Shown piece after piece: positions 1-7,770 of a stretch of 17,317 nucleotides of DNA. The number at the start of each line of letters is the position of its first letter. The first letter of the stretch is position 1. Made by a program: the position numbers and the translations under genes. Under the pieces are notes generated by a model, which ran no database searches, was not told the origin of the DNA, and saw nothing but the letters and a program-made list of their open reading frames with translations. Source of the stretch: CAZAKO01 sp964546145 (GTDB taxonomy: Bacteria; Fidelibacterota; UBA2242); assembly GCA_964546145.1 (NCBI GenBank), contig CAZJIU010000045.1, positions 1 through 17,317 on the forward strand, in the 5' to 3' direction.

Positions 1-659
1 TTAAGAAATTCGGAACTTGGAATTACCTTAACACCTTTGTTTTTAAATTCCTGCATTACCTGCTTCCTTAAAACCTGGTCCCCGGATCGCAAAGCATCTT
101 CTATGGCATAAACCTTATAGCCTCTATTCAAAGCTGCAATTATCGTATTTTTGATGCAATATGCCATATCCAGTCCGACGATATATAACCGACTAATTTG
201 CTCTCTTTTCAATATTGCATCCAGCTCCGGATTGCTGAAAGAATCCCACTTATTCTTTTGTAAAAGATAATCAGAAACTTTAACCAGGCGTGAATCTAAC
301 CGCGTGCCAACAGTGCCCTTCTTCATTCGATCATTCAGCAGATTAAGTAACCAGTTGCCGGTGATAGCACAGATATAAATGACGGTGATATTTTGATCAG
401 CCGAATATTTGATAATTTGATTTACTTTCGCTATATACTGATTGGACTCCGGACTATATTCATCGGCTTCTGTCATTCTGCCGGTTGAAGCTTCCTGCAG
501 ATCAATCACCAGCAAGGCTGATTTGAGACTATCATATTCCGGGATAGGTTCACCAGTTGAAATAATCTCCTCCTGCTTTTTGAGGTAGGAATGATAGGTA
601 ATCATAATGATTACCAGTAAAATGAAAATCAGTAAAAACCTAATTAAGAATGACTTCAT
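1..659 (-). CDS. Membrane-anchored isochorismatase-like cysteine hydrolase (partial, C-terminus beyond window)
   Basis: The frame is open from an ATG at 659 through the left window edge, giving 219 visible residues with no stop. The isochorismatase-like fold is recognised by VIDLQ (Asp53), a Lys in KNKWDSF (probably Lys135) and GLDMAYCIKNT (Cys168) followed by ALNRGYKVYAIEDA. These match the Asp/Lys/Cys triad and the Cys-loop of cysteine hydrolases such as nicotinamidases and N-carbamoyl amidases. Family members cleave amides or enol ethers, and the substrate here cannot be told. Residues 4-22 are one strongly hydrophobic segment followed by a Lys-rich stretch, so the enzyme is probably tethered to the inner membrane or exported, whereas most relatives are soluble and cytoplasmic. 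A GGAG lies 5 nt before the ATG. The family is secure; localisation is inferred. Confidence 0.85.
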   Translation of the reverse strand, partial: MKSFLIRFLLIFILLVIIMITYHSYLKKQEEIISTGEPIPEYDSLKSALLVIDLQEASTGRMTEADEYSPESNQYIAKVNQIIKYSADQNITVIYICAITGNWLLNLLNDRMKKGTVGTRLDSRLVKVSDYLLQKNKWDSFSNPELDAILKREQISRLYIVGLDMAYCIKNTIIAALNRGYKVYAIEDALRSGDQVLRKQVMQEFKNKGVKVIPSSEFL

Positions 660-763
660 CTTATCTCCATGTAAAATTTCAATAAAAGCAGCATTAAAAA
701 CACAGCATCCTTCGAAATGATAGAAATTCGAGAGTTAAATAAACCAGGTTTAAGTAAAACCAA

Positions 764-2629
764 TTATTGTGGCGGATATGCGCCAATGTACTTTTTCATT
801 TGACCAAGGAGTTTGCTGACTTCGGGCGGGAGTGCGGTAGCTTCATTAGCCGCTGGAAATGTCGCTAACAACTGGTAATTAGCTAAATCGGTACTCTTGA
901 ACAGAGGACCATTGTAATTTGGAAAATAGCGGCTATGAGCTGACAATTTGGGATACATTTTCCGAAATTCATCCGGTGTATTAAAAAACAACTGGCAATT
1001 ATCATTATTCGCGGGACCCCAGACAATCAACGGAACATTACCAGCTTCTGCGCTCCTGACATAGACGTTATTATCAAGTTGCGCCAATTGTGACTGTGGA
1101 AGTCTTTCACAGAGTGCTGGAGGCTGCCAAACAAACAGCAGCGGTCGTTTAAAACTTTCATCACCAAAAAGCAGGTTATTGACAAATATATGTCCCTCGC
1201 GTTTGTCTACATCCGGTCCAGTGCTGGCATGCCAACCGAAACCGTCATTCTCGGCACTGCGAGCCGTGCGACCAACACAAGCCGTGCTGTTGATAAAGGT
1301 ATTCTGGTAGAAATGCACATCCGAACTGTTTAGCGCCCAGACACCATGATCGCAATTGACAAATACATTACCGGCACAAATTGCACCTTTGGAAATTTCA
1401 AAGAAAAAGCCATTATCGCTGGGCCAAGGCTGATTAATATTTAAATCGCTCTTATTATTCCCCACTCCCTCAACCCAATTATTAAGGAAACGACCATCAA
1501 CGTTGCCCACATCGTACCAGATGCCGTTCGAATAAGGTAGATCAATGACCAGATTATCCTGGCAGGTGACCTGACGGGTTTGATTAAAAATTTTAACTGC
1601 TGCCGGATAATAGCCGACAATTCGTTCAATATTATTACGCGTGAAAATATTCTTCTCCAGAAGAACATCACAGGAACTAAGTAGATAAATTCCTTCAGTA
1701 CTGCTGTCACTTACCCGGCAATGGCGAAGGGTCAAATGATCACCTCTCAGGTAAGCAGCTACCCGTCCACTATAAGAGAGGGTACAATGTTCAATTGTCG
1801 TTCCGACAACATCCTTCCCAAAATTCGCTTCGTTAGCCAAACCTTCAGGTTCGGTGCCTTCGATCTCAATTGCACAATAAGCATATTGAGTAAAAATAAT
1901 ACCCCGAATTATCGGTCCTTTACGATCCGAAGTTTTGCCGTGACAGTCCTTGATCGTTCTGGTTAATCCCTTATTGAATGCCGTAATCTCCACTAATTTA
2001 TCTGTCGGGTCAATCCCGATGTAGACCCGCTGAGCTTCATAATCAATGTAATACGAATTCTCATCAACTTCCCCTTCCCAACCGGCTGATTGGAGAAATT
2101 TACCATCAACGAAAACCAGGTCGTTGTTAAAACGATGCTGCGGCATCATTTTACCCATCCTGAGACGGTTCCACCAATCGGCAGGTTTTGAGGGGAATAA
2201 ATGCGACCAGGAGGTAACCCACAATCCGTTTCTTAGACTTTGCCACTCGGTAGCGACTAAAGTACCTTTCACAATTGGTTGTTCATCGGCATAAGGCTGA
2301 ATTGTAATTCCCTGATTAAATACCAGATCACCTGTCCGATAGGTGCCACCGCGCATAATAATTACATCACCCGTTTTAACCCGCTCGATTGCTGCTTCAA
2401 ACGTTGTCGGTTCGGCAAGTGTTTTTCCTGACTTTCCACTCTTGCCATCTGGAGCAACATAGTAAATTTTACCGGCTTCTTTTGGTACCTCGTAAGTCTG
2501 GCGAATCGGACCATAAGGACCGCCGGAAGGCTGCGCCGAGACAGACATCGGCTCAAAAAGTAAATAGCCAAGAATAATGCCAAAGAGACAAAGTTTACCA
2601 GGATTCATTACCCTTAGAAATGATTTCAT
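764..2629 (-). CDS. Secreted right-handed parallel beta-helix protein (pectate-lyase-like fold)
   Basis: This protein has 621 residues from the ATG at 2629. The N-terminus is a signal peptide: MKSFLRVMNPGK, a hydrophobic core at about 13-26 and a likely cut after VSA at residue 32. Next comes the entry typical of DUF1565-like beta-helix proteins (IYYVAPDGKSG at 55-65, then a PTTFEAAIERVKTGDVII stretch and GGTY). The remaining roughly 450 residues carry many short beta-strand rungs rich in Asn, such as HCTLSYSG, VLLEKNIFTRNN, VTCQDNLVID and VHFYQNTFINS. This fold is used by pectate, alginate and chondroitin lyases and by GH28-like hydrolases. I see no diagnostic catalytic motif, so the substrate is open. 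The frame extends upstream to an ATG at 2677 that also has a Shine-Dalgarno sequence (GGGGAG, 2682-2687). I chose 2629 because it places the signal peptide at the N-terminus and has its own GGGAGAG. Its place beside GH127 and GH9 suggests a role in polysaccharide breakdown. Confidence 0.82.
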   Translation of the reverse strand: MKSFLRVMNPGKLCLFGIILGYLLFEPMSVSAQPSGGPYGPIRQTYEVPKEAGKIYYVAPDGKSGKSGKTLAEPTTFEAAIERVKTGDVIIMRGGTYRTGDLVFNQGITIQPYADEQPIVKGTLVATEWQSLRNGLWVTSWSHLFPSKPADWWNRLRMGKMMPQHRFNNDLVFVDGKFLQSAGWEGEVDENSYYIDYEAQRVYIGIDPTDKLVEITAFNKGLTRTIKDCHGKTSDRKGPIIRGIIFTQYAYCAIEIEGTEPEGLANEANFGKDVVGTTIEHCTLSYSGRVAAYLRGDHLTLRHCRVSDSSTEGIYLLSSCDVLLEKNIFTRNNIERIVGYYPAAVKIFNQTRQVTCQDNLVIDLPYSNGIWYDVGNVDGRFLNNWVEGVGNNKSDLNINQPWPSDNGFFFEISKGAICAGNVFVNCDHGVWALNSSDVHFYQNTFINSTACVGRTARSAENDGFGWHASTGPDVDKREGHIFVNNLLFGDESFKRPLLFVWQPPALCERLPQSQLAQLDNNVYVRSAEAGNVPLIVWGPANNDNCQLFFNTPDEFRKMYPKLSAHSRYFPNYNGPLFKSTDLANYQLLATFPAANEATALPPEVSKLLGQMKKYIGAYPPQ

Positions 2630-2633
2630 AAAT

Positions 2634-2640
2634 CTCTCCC
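2634..2640 (-). promoter_or_regulatory. Ribosome binding site favouring the internal start of the beta-helix gene
   Basis: GGGAGAG lies just upstream of the ATG at 2629 and supports a start that puts the signal peptide at the N-terminus. A second Shine-Dalgarno (GGGGAG, 2682-2687) sits 4 nt before an in-frame ATG at 2677, so a form longer by 16 residues cannot be excluded. Confidence 0.5.
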
Positions 2641-2723
2641 GATTACCAGCAGGTCGTTCTGGGTGGTTTGAATTCATCTTGCTCCCCTTTCAAATAATAA
2701 TGTTATTCCGTTCGATTGCTAAA

Positions 2724-2751
2724 AAGATAACAAATTATCTTATTTGTTCAA
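2724..2751 (-). promoter_or_regulatory. Candidate promoter with an inverted repeat, upstream of the beta-helix gene
   Basis: On the minus strand, TTGAAC (2746-2751) and TATCTT (2724-2729) are separated by 16 bp, each matching 4 of 6 bases of the sigma-70 consensus. The spacer carries a perfect 7-bp inverted repeat, AACAAAT (2729-2735) and ATTTGTT (2742-2748), with a 6-nt centre. This layout is what an operator overlapping a promoter would look like. In such AT-rich DNA both signals can arise by chance, so this is tentative. Confidence 0.25.
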
Positions 2752-2882
2752 CTTAAATTTAACGAGAATTAATCGTTCCGGAGTAAAACCCTGGAACAAA
2801 AATATTCTCAGAACAGGATGAGGATAAAATATAATTTCGGATCGTTCAAACCTCAATCCTCAACACATTGCTGCTATGTATT

Positions 2883-4196
2883 TTATTCATTTTTTCGGGG
2901 AAACCAGACTTTCATTTTTCCGGTTCCTCGATTTGACCACAAATAATAAGGAATCAAGGTCAATTCTGTACCAAATGCTTTACCTTTTAGCACATTCACT
3001 TTATCAGATAAAATAGCTATTTCTGCTTTCTCGAGAGTTAAATTGCCTGGGATCGAAATTTCAGAAATTTGATCATTATCAATTTCTTCGGCACAATAGA
3101 CAATCGGACCGGATTCGAAGGCAACTTTATTGATATCATCCCGGACTCTTTCATCAGCAATAACTTTTTGAGCAGTCATAGGTAAACTTAATTCGATCTT
3201 ATCACCCTTAGTCCATTTTCTGGTAATGGTCACATAGCCTTTGTTAATATTTACTTGCTGATCAATCCCATTAACTTTTAATATTATGTCCTTTGAATTA
3301 TCGCCAAGGTAAGTGTATAGATTACTGGGAACCGGTTTGTTTTGAGCCCAGCCCGGGATCCGAATTTTCAAAGTAAAAGCTGTCCTTTTTTCGGGATTGA
3401 CGACAACCGTTACTTGCCCATTCCAGGGATAATCGGTTTGCTGAACCAGTTCAACTTTTTTGCCATTGATTAATGCCTGAGCCTTACTGGCGATGAATAA
3501 ATTGATGTATAAACTATCTCGATTGGCAGCATAAATCAATCCTGGAACTGATGGAATGAAACGAATCAAATTAGTCGGGCAGCATGAGCAATCAAACCAC
3601 GGCTGGCGGGTATATTCGCCGTCAGATTCCAGCGGATTCGGATAGAAAAAATTCTTCCCGTCTAACGATATTCCCGAGATCAAGCCATTGTACAAAGTAC
3701 GTTCGATGACATCATAGTATTTCGAATCGCCCGTTAATAAAAACAACCGATTGTTCCAATATACGCTACCAATTGCCGCACAGGTTTCGCAGTAGGCGGT
3801 CAAATTAGGTAATTCATAGTCTTCCCCAAAGGCTTCACCTTCATGCCGCGAACCCAAACCGCCGGTGAGGTACATCTTTGAGTTAATGATATTTTCCCAG
3901 ATTTTAAAGACAGCCTTACGATAATCTGGATCATGATAAATTGCGGCAATATCGGTCATCCCGGCATACATGTACATCGCCCTTACCGCATGACCAACTG
4001 CTTCGGTTTGCTCCGTAACCGGTAGGTGATCCTGGCTGTATGCTCCATATAACTCATGCGTAGTCGAGTCGCCGCGCAGGTCGAGAAAAAACTTCGCAAG
4101 TTTAAGATAATCTTGATTGCGGGTAATTTGATACAATTTAATCAAGCCGGTTTCAACAATTTGATGACCCGGCGGACAATGCAATTTATCCGGTCC
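2883..4196 (-). CDS. GH127 beta-L-arabinofuranosidase-family protein (DUF1680), N-terminus lost in assembly gap
   Basis: The frame is open from the gap edge at 4196 (GPDKLHCPPGHQ) to the TAA at 2883, about 437 residues. Any start inside this stretch, such as the TTG at 4184, is artificial. GH127 is recognised by GHQIVETGLIKLY, EAVGHAVRAMYMYAG, GGLGSRHEGEAFGEDYELPN, YCETCAAIG and FDCSCCPTN. Counting the TTG-coded residue as 1, Glu117, Glu133, Cys135 and Cys201/202 correspond to the acid/base, zinc-ligand and nucleophile residues of Bifidobacterium HypBA1 (E322, E338, C340, C417, C418); the 16- and 18-residue spacings are identical. The enzyme is therefore probably active on beta-L-arabinofuranosides, as in extensin or arabinan side chains. 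By comparison with HypBA1 (658 residues), about 200 residues including any signal peptide are missing. The C-terminal beta-sandwich (about 270-433) is complete. Confidence 0.9.
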   Translation of the reverse strand, partial: GPDKLHCPPGHQIVETGLIKLYQITRNQDYLKLAKFFLDLRGDSTTHELYGAYSQDHLPVTEQTEAVGHAVRAMYMYAGMTDIAAIYHDPDYRKAVFKIWENIINSKMYLTGGLGSRHEGEAFGEDYELPNLTAYCETCAAIGSVYWNNRLFLLTGDSKYYDVIERTLYNGLISGISLDGKNFFYPNPLESDGEYTRQPWFDCSCCPTNLIRFIPSVPGLIYAANRDSLYINLFIASKAQALINGKKVELVQQTDYPWNGQVTVVVNPEKRTAFTLKIRIPGWAQNKPVPSNLYTYLGDNSKDIILKVNGIDQQVNINKGYVTITRKWTKGDKIELSLPMTAQKVIADERVRDDINKVAFESGPIVYCAEEIDNDQISEISIPGNLTLEKAEIAILSDKVNVLKGKAFGTELTLIPYYLWSNRGTGKMKVWFPRKNE

Positions 4197-4296
4197 NNNN
4201 NNNNNNNNNNNNNNNNNNNNNNNNNNNNNNNNNNNNNNNNNNNNNNNNNNNNNNNNNNNNNNNNNNNNNNNNNNNNNNNNNNNNNNNNNNNNNNNN
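4197..4296. other. Assembly gap 1 (100 N)
   Basis: Exactly 100 N, the usual placeholder for a gap of unknown length. It interrupts the GH127 gene, whose missing N-terminal portion (about 200 codons) cannot fit in 100 bases. Right of the gap, bases 4297-4390 contain no start that continues GH127. One short minus-strand frame runs into the gap from 4350 (encoding IRNIIECERDYLISKNL from a possible TTG). It could be the start of another gene hidden in the gap, but it is too short to call. Confidence 0.95.
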
Positions 4297-4390
4297 TAAG
4301 TTTTTAGATATTAAGTAATCTCTTTCACACTCAATAATATTGCGTATCAAACTTTATTTCAATTGAAAAATAATTTGATTTTTCGCAGGA

Positions 4391-4951
4391 TTATTCACCC
4401 GCATTTCTATTTTTTAAAACACTCCGACATTCAAATACACGAATGGTCGGTATGGAAGTAAATACACTTAAAACACATATATTGATAAAATATTCTGTAA
4501 CACTGAGAACTGTGCCCTGAAAAACTTCCGGGCAAATTCTATTCAAAGCAATACCGCCAATCAGAAATACCATTGGTATATCCGTAAATATAATATTCGC
4601 ATAGAGAAACCGCTTGGTTTTCTGCGGTTGATTCAGAGCATAAAGTCCTGATCCATGCGATAAAGTTAATGAAAGTAATATCGGGTTGATACTTTTTATT
4701 AATTTCATATTTGATTCCCTGTTTGAATTATCCGGAAAATTTATTCTTAATGGAAGAGGTTTACCCGGTTTATCGTAATAACTAATATTGGAAATCCTGA
4801 ATGCATGGAACCGAACTGAAGAAAAATGCAGAAGAGATTTATCTTGTTGCCAATTAATTAACGGTTCACCAATGGAAATACCCAAGACTAAAGAATGTGA
4901 AATCAAAATAAAAAATAAAGTTAATCTTGCTCCCTTCCATTTTCCAATCAT
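4391..4951 (-). CDS. Hypothetical membrane protein
   Basis: I do not recognise this 186-residue protein. It begins with a basic stretch (MIGKWKGAR) and a hydrophobic segment at about 10-28 that could be a signal peptide. A polar linker of about 55 residues follows, then NMKLIKSINPILLSLTLSHGSG and two further hydrophobic segments (around RFLYANIIFTDIPMVFLIGG and YFINICVLSVFTSIP). The layout, leader then linker then a Gly-containing membrane hairpin, loosely resembles small DUF5683/TM2-like proteins, but the usual PG-G-YNG signature is not present. A GAG close to the ATG is a weak ribosome binding site. It sits 80 bp downstream of the GH9 gene on the same strand. It could also be a decaying gene or a chance frame in AT-rich DNA. 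Confidence 0.45.
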   Translation of the reverse strand: MIGKWKGARLTLFFILISHSLVLGISIGEPLINWQQDKSLLHFSSVRFHAFRISNISYYDKPGKPLPLRINFPDNSNRESNMKLIKSINPILLSLTLSHGSGLYALNQPQKTKRFLYANIIFTDIPMVFLIGGIALNRICPEVFQGTVLSVTEYFINICVLSVFTSIPTIRVFECRSVLKNRNAGE

Positions 4952-5031
4952 TTGCTCTGAATTCTCTCTATAATTGAAGCGCTCCAGACTTCTTTAGAAT
5001 ATTGTAGAGCAATTTTACCTTATAAGTATTT

Positions 5032-7593
5032 TTATTCTCTTGTCAGGTCCCTAACCGCATTTGCCAGAAAAATGTACTCGGCGCAAATATTTATAACATA
5101 TTCATTCTCACCCCATAAAAATGGCCAATCTTCCTTATTTTCCGGGAAATCGGGCTTCAGTCTTAAAATTCCTGGAACGACTCCACCAGCAATAAAAGTA
5201 AAATCAGCGCGATTGTTGCCATAAGCAATCTTTTTCGAATGTGCTCCCACACCTGACACAAATGAGATATTCGAGCTGGGGTGGCAACCGTAAATATAAT
5301 CGAGTCCGCGGTAAGTATACTCCGGACCAATTATTTCCGGGTAGGCTTTATGTAAAAGATAATTAGTTACCGCCCAATCAATCACGAATCCATTACCGGC
5401 CCAGCCTCTGGTAGTTATCGGAACACCAAAGGGATTCTGGGTCGGTATCTCATCATTTACCGCTTTATATTTCTGGACAAAAGGAATTAATTTTTTCTGA
5501 TAATCTTCATTCATGAAAGGAACAGCTTCAGCAGCGTATTGCATATTCCAAACCATCATCTTTTCCAGAGCCGGCCAGATAAGTTCATTAAATCTATCGG
5601 CATACTTCTTATCTTTAGTGGTAATGTAAAGTTGCAGTGCAGGCTCTATTTCACCGGTACCGCGGAACCTGAGAGCCAGGCTATCTTCCACTTCTGGTTG
5701 GTTGTGCTCATCAATCCAGGCTCTTTGCGCGGCGGCGATACATTCGTCAGCAAGTTTATCATTATAACCACGAAGTGCCCGACTGGCTGCTGCCAGAGCT
5801 GCCATCGAGCTATAATTATTCCATGGAATTCTGTTAGTAAATGCCCACCGATCATCAGGCGTTCCGCTCGAAAATCCGTCCGACTCGTATTTCTTGAGTT
5901 TCGGATTATAAACCAGATTATCCGTCATGGTTGAGCCATCGCCAAGATGGTGATACTGATGCAGATTTGGCACAATAATTCCGGCAATCGCCCGACCAAA
6001 TGCCCGATGCTGAGCAATGAGCGCCAGTGCTCCCTGCTCAATTTGCTGCAAAATATCCGGCTTGCCATCCGGATGGTGAATATCCACATAACGCTGTTGC
6101 TGATCAACAAGTGTTTCGTCACGTTGTATGCCGAAATGTTCCCAGGAATTCACAAAATGCTCCACTGTTCCGCAATGCGAGCCGGTACGAATATCGTAGT
6201 CACCGGCATCAAACCAGCCGCCGATATTCAATCCCGGAATGTGTTCACCGGGTTTATATCTGGTTTCGGTGCTAGTGCCCATGCGATAGCCATCGAAATG
6301 CTGGTGATTCAGCGGCGCCTGTCGGGCATCATCAAGATGAGCAGCTCCATGCCAGACACGATAGGCTTCATTGACAAACATGTGGTCCATCTGTACCGGA
6401 AACCAAACGTCAAGAGTTGATTGCCAGACATTATCATAGATATGAGTTCCAATTTGAAAAGATACGGTTTTTTGGTCTCCATATTGTATGACATACAGTC
6501 CGGTGTCGTGTACCGTAGAAAAATCAAATTTTAGATAGTGATAACGCAGATATTGTCCCCATTCCTTTACCTCACCACTATATTTTTCAATCCATTTGCC
6601 ATTATCGTTAAGTTTCAGCAACGATGCTTTGACCAGCGGAATATCGTTTTTATCCAGCTCGATCACCACCACTTTCTCCTGATCCGGATGATAACCAACC
6701 TGAGAATAGGCAATCATTGGTGGTCTGGTCCAGTTTGGGATTTTATTCGGAATCAGGAGCCATTCAGCGACCTTACCGGTTTGGTTTGCCGGAATCAGAC
6801 TGCGGACTACAAACCAACCATTCTGGGCAACATTGCGACCATCGAAAAGCATCAAGTCGCTGTCCTGTGATTGAATTCGAATTCGGCGTTCGGGATCTCC
6901 GGGCGCCAGAACAAGCGTTCGTCCGGTAGCAATCGGTTTCGGCTCGACATATTCAGCCCGTCCGCGATCATCAAAAGTCGAATGACCGGCATACTGGCGA
7001 ATCTGGGTTGCTGCCGGCTTGACCTCCATTGGACCGGTTGGATAAAGCGGGAAAATTCCAGTTTTTCCATCCATAGTGTAATTCTTCTCAAAATAAGCTG
7101 AGGGTAAAAATTCAAGATTGAAACCGGTTCGCCCAACTAATTTCTCCGGAAGCGGTCGGTCTAAGGTAACGCTGAACAGAATCCCGTTTCCCTGTGGTTG
7201 GACATGGATCCACGAATCGAAATTATAATCATCGTAACGCAGTAAAACATCAATGCTGTTATTTTCCTTATTCACTTTACGTTCAACGACAGCCGGTATT
7301 TGATCCCACTGCTCGGGTGTGGGCTTCAACCTGACAGCTCCGCCTGTCGCCGTCCGCACGCCATGATGAATCAACATGATCCCGGCTGTCTTTTCATCAA
7401 AAAACATCCCGGTATACTGGTTTTCAAAAACCAATACTTCAAATCCGCGTGATTCAAAATATTCTTTGTCATTTAATTTCAGCTCATTGCCAGTTGGAGA
7501 GACCTTAGTGCATGATAAAATCAATAAATTGATCACGATGAACATAATGATCTGGACAATAACACGACTTTTCGGCCATAACTTTTCACTCAT
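5032..7593 (-). CDS. Glycoside hydrolase family 9 lipoprotein with N-terminal Ig-like domain and an extra unassigned N-terminal region
   Basis: The protein has 853 residues. Residues 1-28 are a lipoprotein signal ending in LLILSC (Cys28), so it is probably attached to a membrane, with the outer membrane likely. Residues about 40-285 match no domain I know. Residues about 290-385 are the CelD-type Ig-like domain (PPMIAYSQVGYHPDQEKVVV to TVSFQIG). The GH9 (alpha/alpha)6 barrel fills about 385-853: GGWFDAGDYD at 458-467 gives the catalytic Asp462/Asp465, and NEYVIN at 830-835 gives the acid Glu831. Family members are inverting endoglucanases, cellobiohydrolases, xyloglucanases or exo-glucosaminidases. 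The usual PHHR motif after the G-x-NP region is missing: GCHPSSNISFVSGVG is followed by AHSKKIAYGNNR. The substrate may therefore not be plain cellulose. AGGAG lies 6 nt before the ATG. Neighbours GH115 and GH127 suggest plant cell wall degradation. Confidence 0.9.
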   Translation of the reverse strand: MSEKLWPKSRVIVQIIMFIVINLLILSCTKVSPTGNELKLNDKEYFESRGFEVLVFENQYTGMFFDEKTAGIMLIHHGVRTATGGAVRLKPTPEQWDQIPAVVERKVNKENNSIDVLLRYDDYNFDSWIHVQPQGNGILFSVTLDRPLPEKLVGRTGFNLEFLPSAYFEKNYTMDGKTGIFPLYPTGPMEVKPAATQIRQYAGHSTFDDRGRAEYVEPKPIATGRTLVLAPGDPERRIRIQSQDSDLMLFDGRNVAQNGWFVVRSLIPANQTGKVAEWLLIPNKIPNWTRPPMIAYSQVGYHPDQEKVVVIELDKNDIPLVKASLLKLNDNGKWIEKYSGEVKEWGQYLRYHYLKFDFSTVHDTGLYVIQYGDQKTVSFQIGTHIYDNVWQSTLDVWFPVQMDHMFVNEAYRVWHGAAHLDDARQAPLNHQHFDGYRMGTSTETRYKPGEHIPGLNIGGWFDAGDYDIRTGSHCGTVEHFVNSWEHFGIQRDETLVDQQQRYVDIHHPDGKPDILQQIEQGALALIAQHRAFGRAIAGIIVPNLHQYHHLGDGSTMTDNLVYNPKLKKYESDGFSSGTPDDRWAFTNRIPWNNYSSMAALAAASRALRGYNDKLADECIAAAQRAWIDEHNQPEVEDSLALRFRGTGEIEPALQLYITTKDKKYADRFNELIWPALEKMMVWNMQYAAEAVPFMNEDYQKKLIPFVQKYKAVNDEIPTQNPFGVPITTRGWAGNGFVIDWAVTNYLLHKAYPEIIGPEYTYRGLDYIYGCHPSSNISFVSGVGAHSKKIAYGNNRADFTFIAGGVVPGILRLKPDFPENKEDWPFLWGENEYVINICAEYIFLANAVRDLTRE

Positions 7594-7664
7594 GTTTTTC
7601 TCCTGTATTTAATGTATTAGATCAATTTTACAATTAGTATGAGGATTCACTTTTCACAAAGGAA

Positions 7665-7693
7665 AATGTAGGGAAAACAGCGTTATATATCAA
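7665..7693 (-). promoter_or_regulatory. Candidate sigma-70-like promoter for the GH9 gene
   Basis: On the minus strand, TTGATA (7688-7693) and TACATT (7665-7670) are separated by 17 bp, matching 5 and 4 of 6 consensus bases. This would give a leader of about 65 nt before the GH9 ATG at 7593. The 177-bp spacer to GH115 makes a separate transcription start plausible. The call rests on consensus matching alone. Confidence 0.25.
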
Positions 7694-7770
7694 TTAAAAT
7701 AGATTAGAGGTAAGTTAGTCAGAAATTTGTTTTTAACTTCGGAGTGCACTTCGATTAAGACATTGATTAA

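Noticed and set aside
725..763. AAACC/GGTTT inverted repeats downstream of the beta-helix gene as a terminator
   Set aside because: Stems are only 5 bp and AT-rich, with no clear T-run after them; too weak to call.
623..2629. Shared MKSFL start of the isochorismatase-like and beta-helix proteins as a sign of duplicated leader sequence
   Set aside because: The codons differ at synonymous positions and the similarity stops after five residues, so this is common signal-like sequence, not a repeat.
764..2677. Long form of the beta-helix protein starting at 2677
   Set aside because: It has a usable ribosome binding site, but it puts 16 charged residues before the signal peptide. The start at 2629 is preferred though not proven.
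4184..4196. TTG at 4184 as the start of the GH127 protein
   Set aside because: The frame stays open to the gap edge (GPDK precedes), and GH127 proteins carry about 200 more residues before this point.
5539..6420. Plus-strand and alternative-frame open frames inside the GH9 gene
   Set aside because: They lie wholly inside a strongly supported GH9 gene, have no recognisable motifs and read as low-quality shadow translations.
7735..7756. ACTTCG direct repeat around GTGCAC downstream of GH115 as a terminator
   Set aside because: The palindrome is short, has no GC-rich stem of useful length, and no T-run follows on the minus strand.
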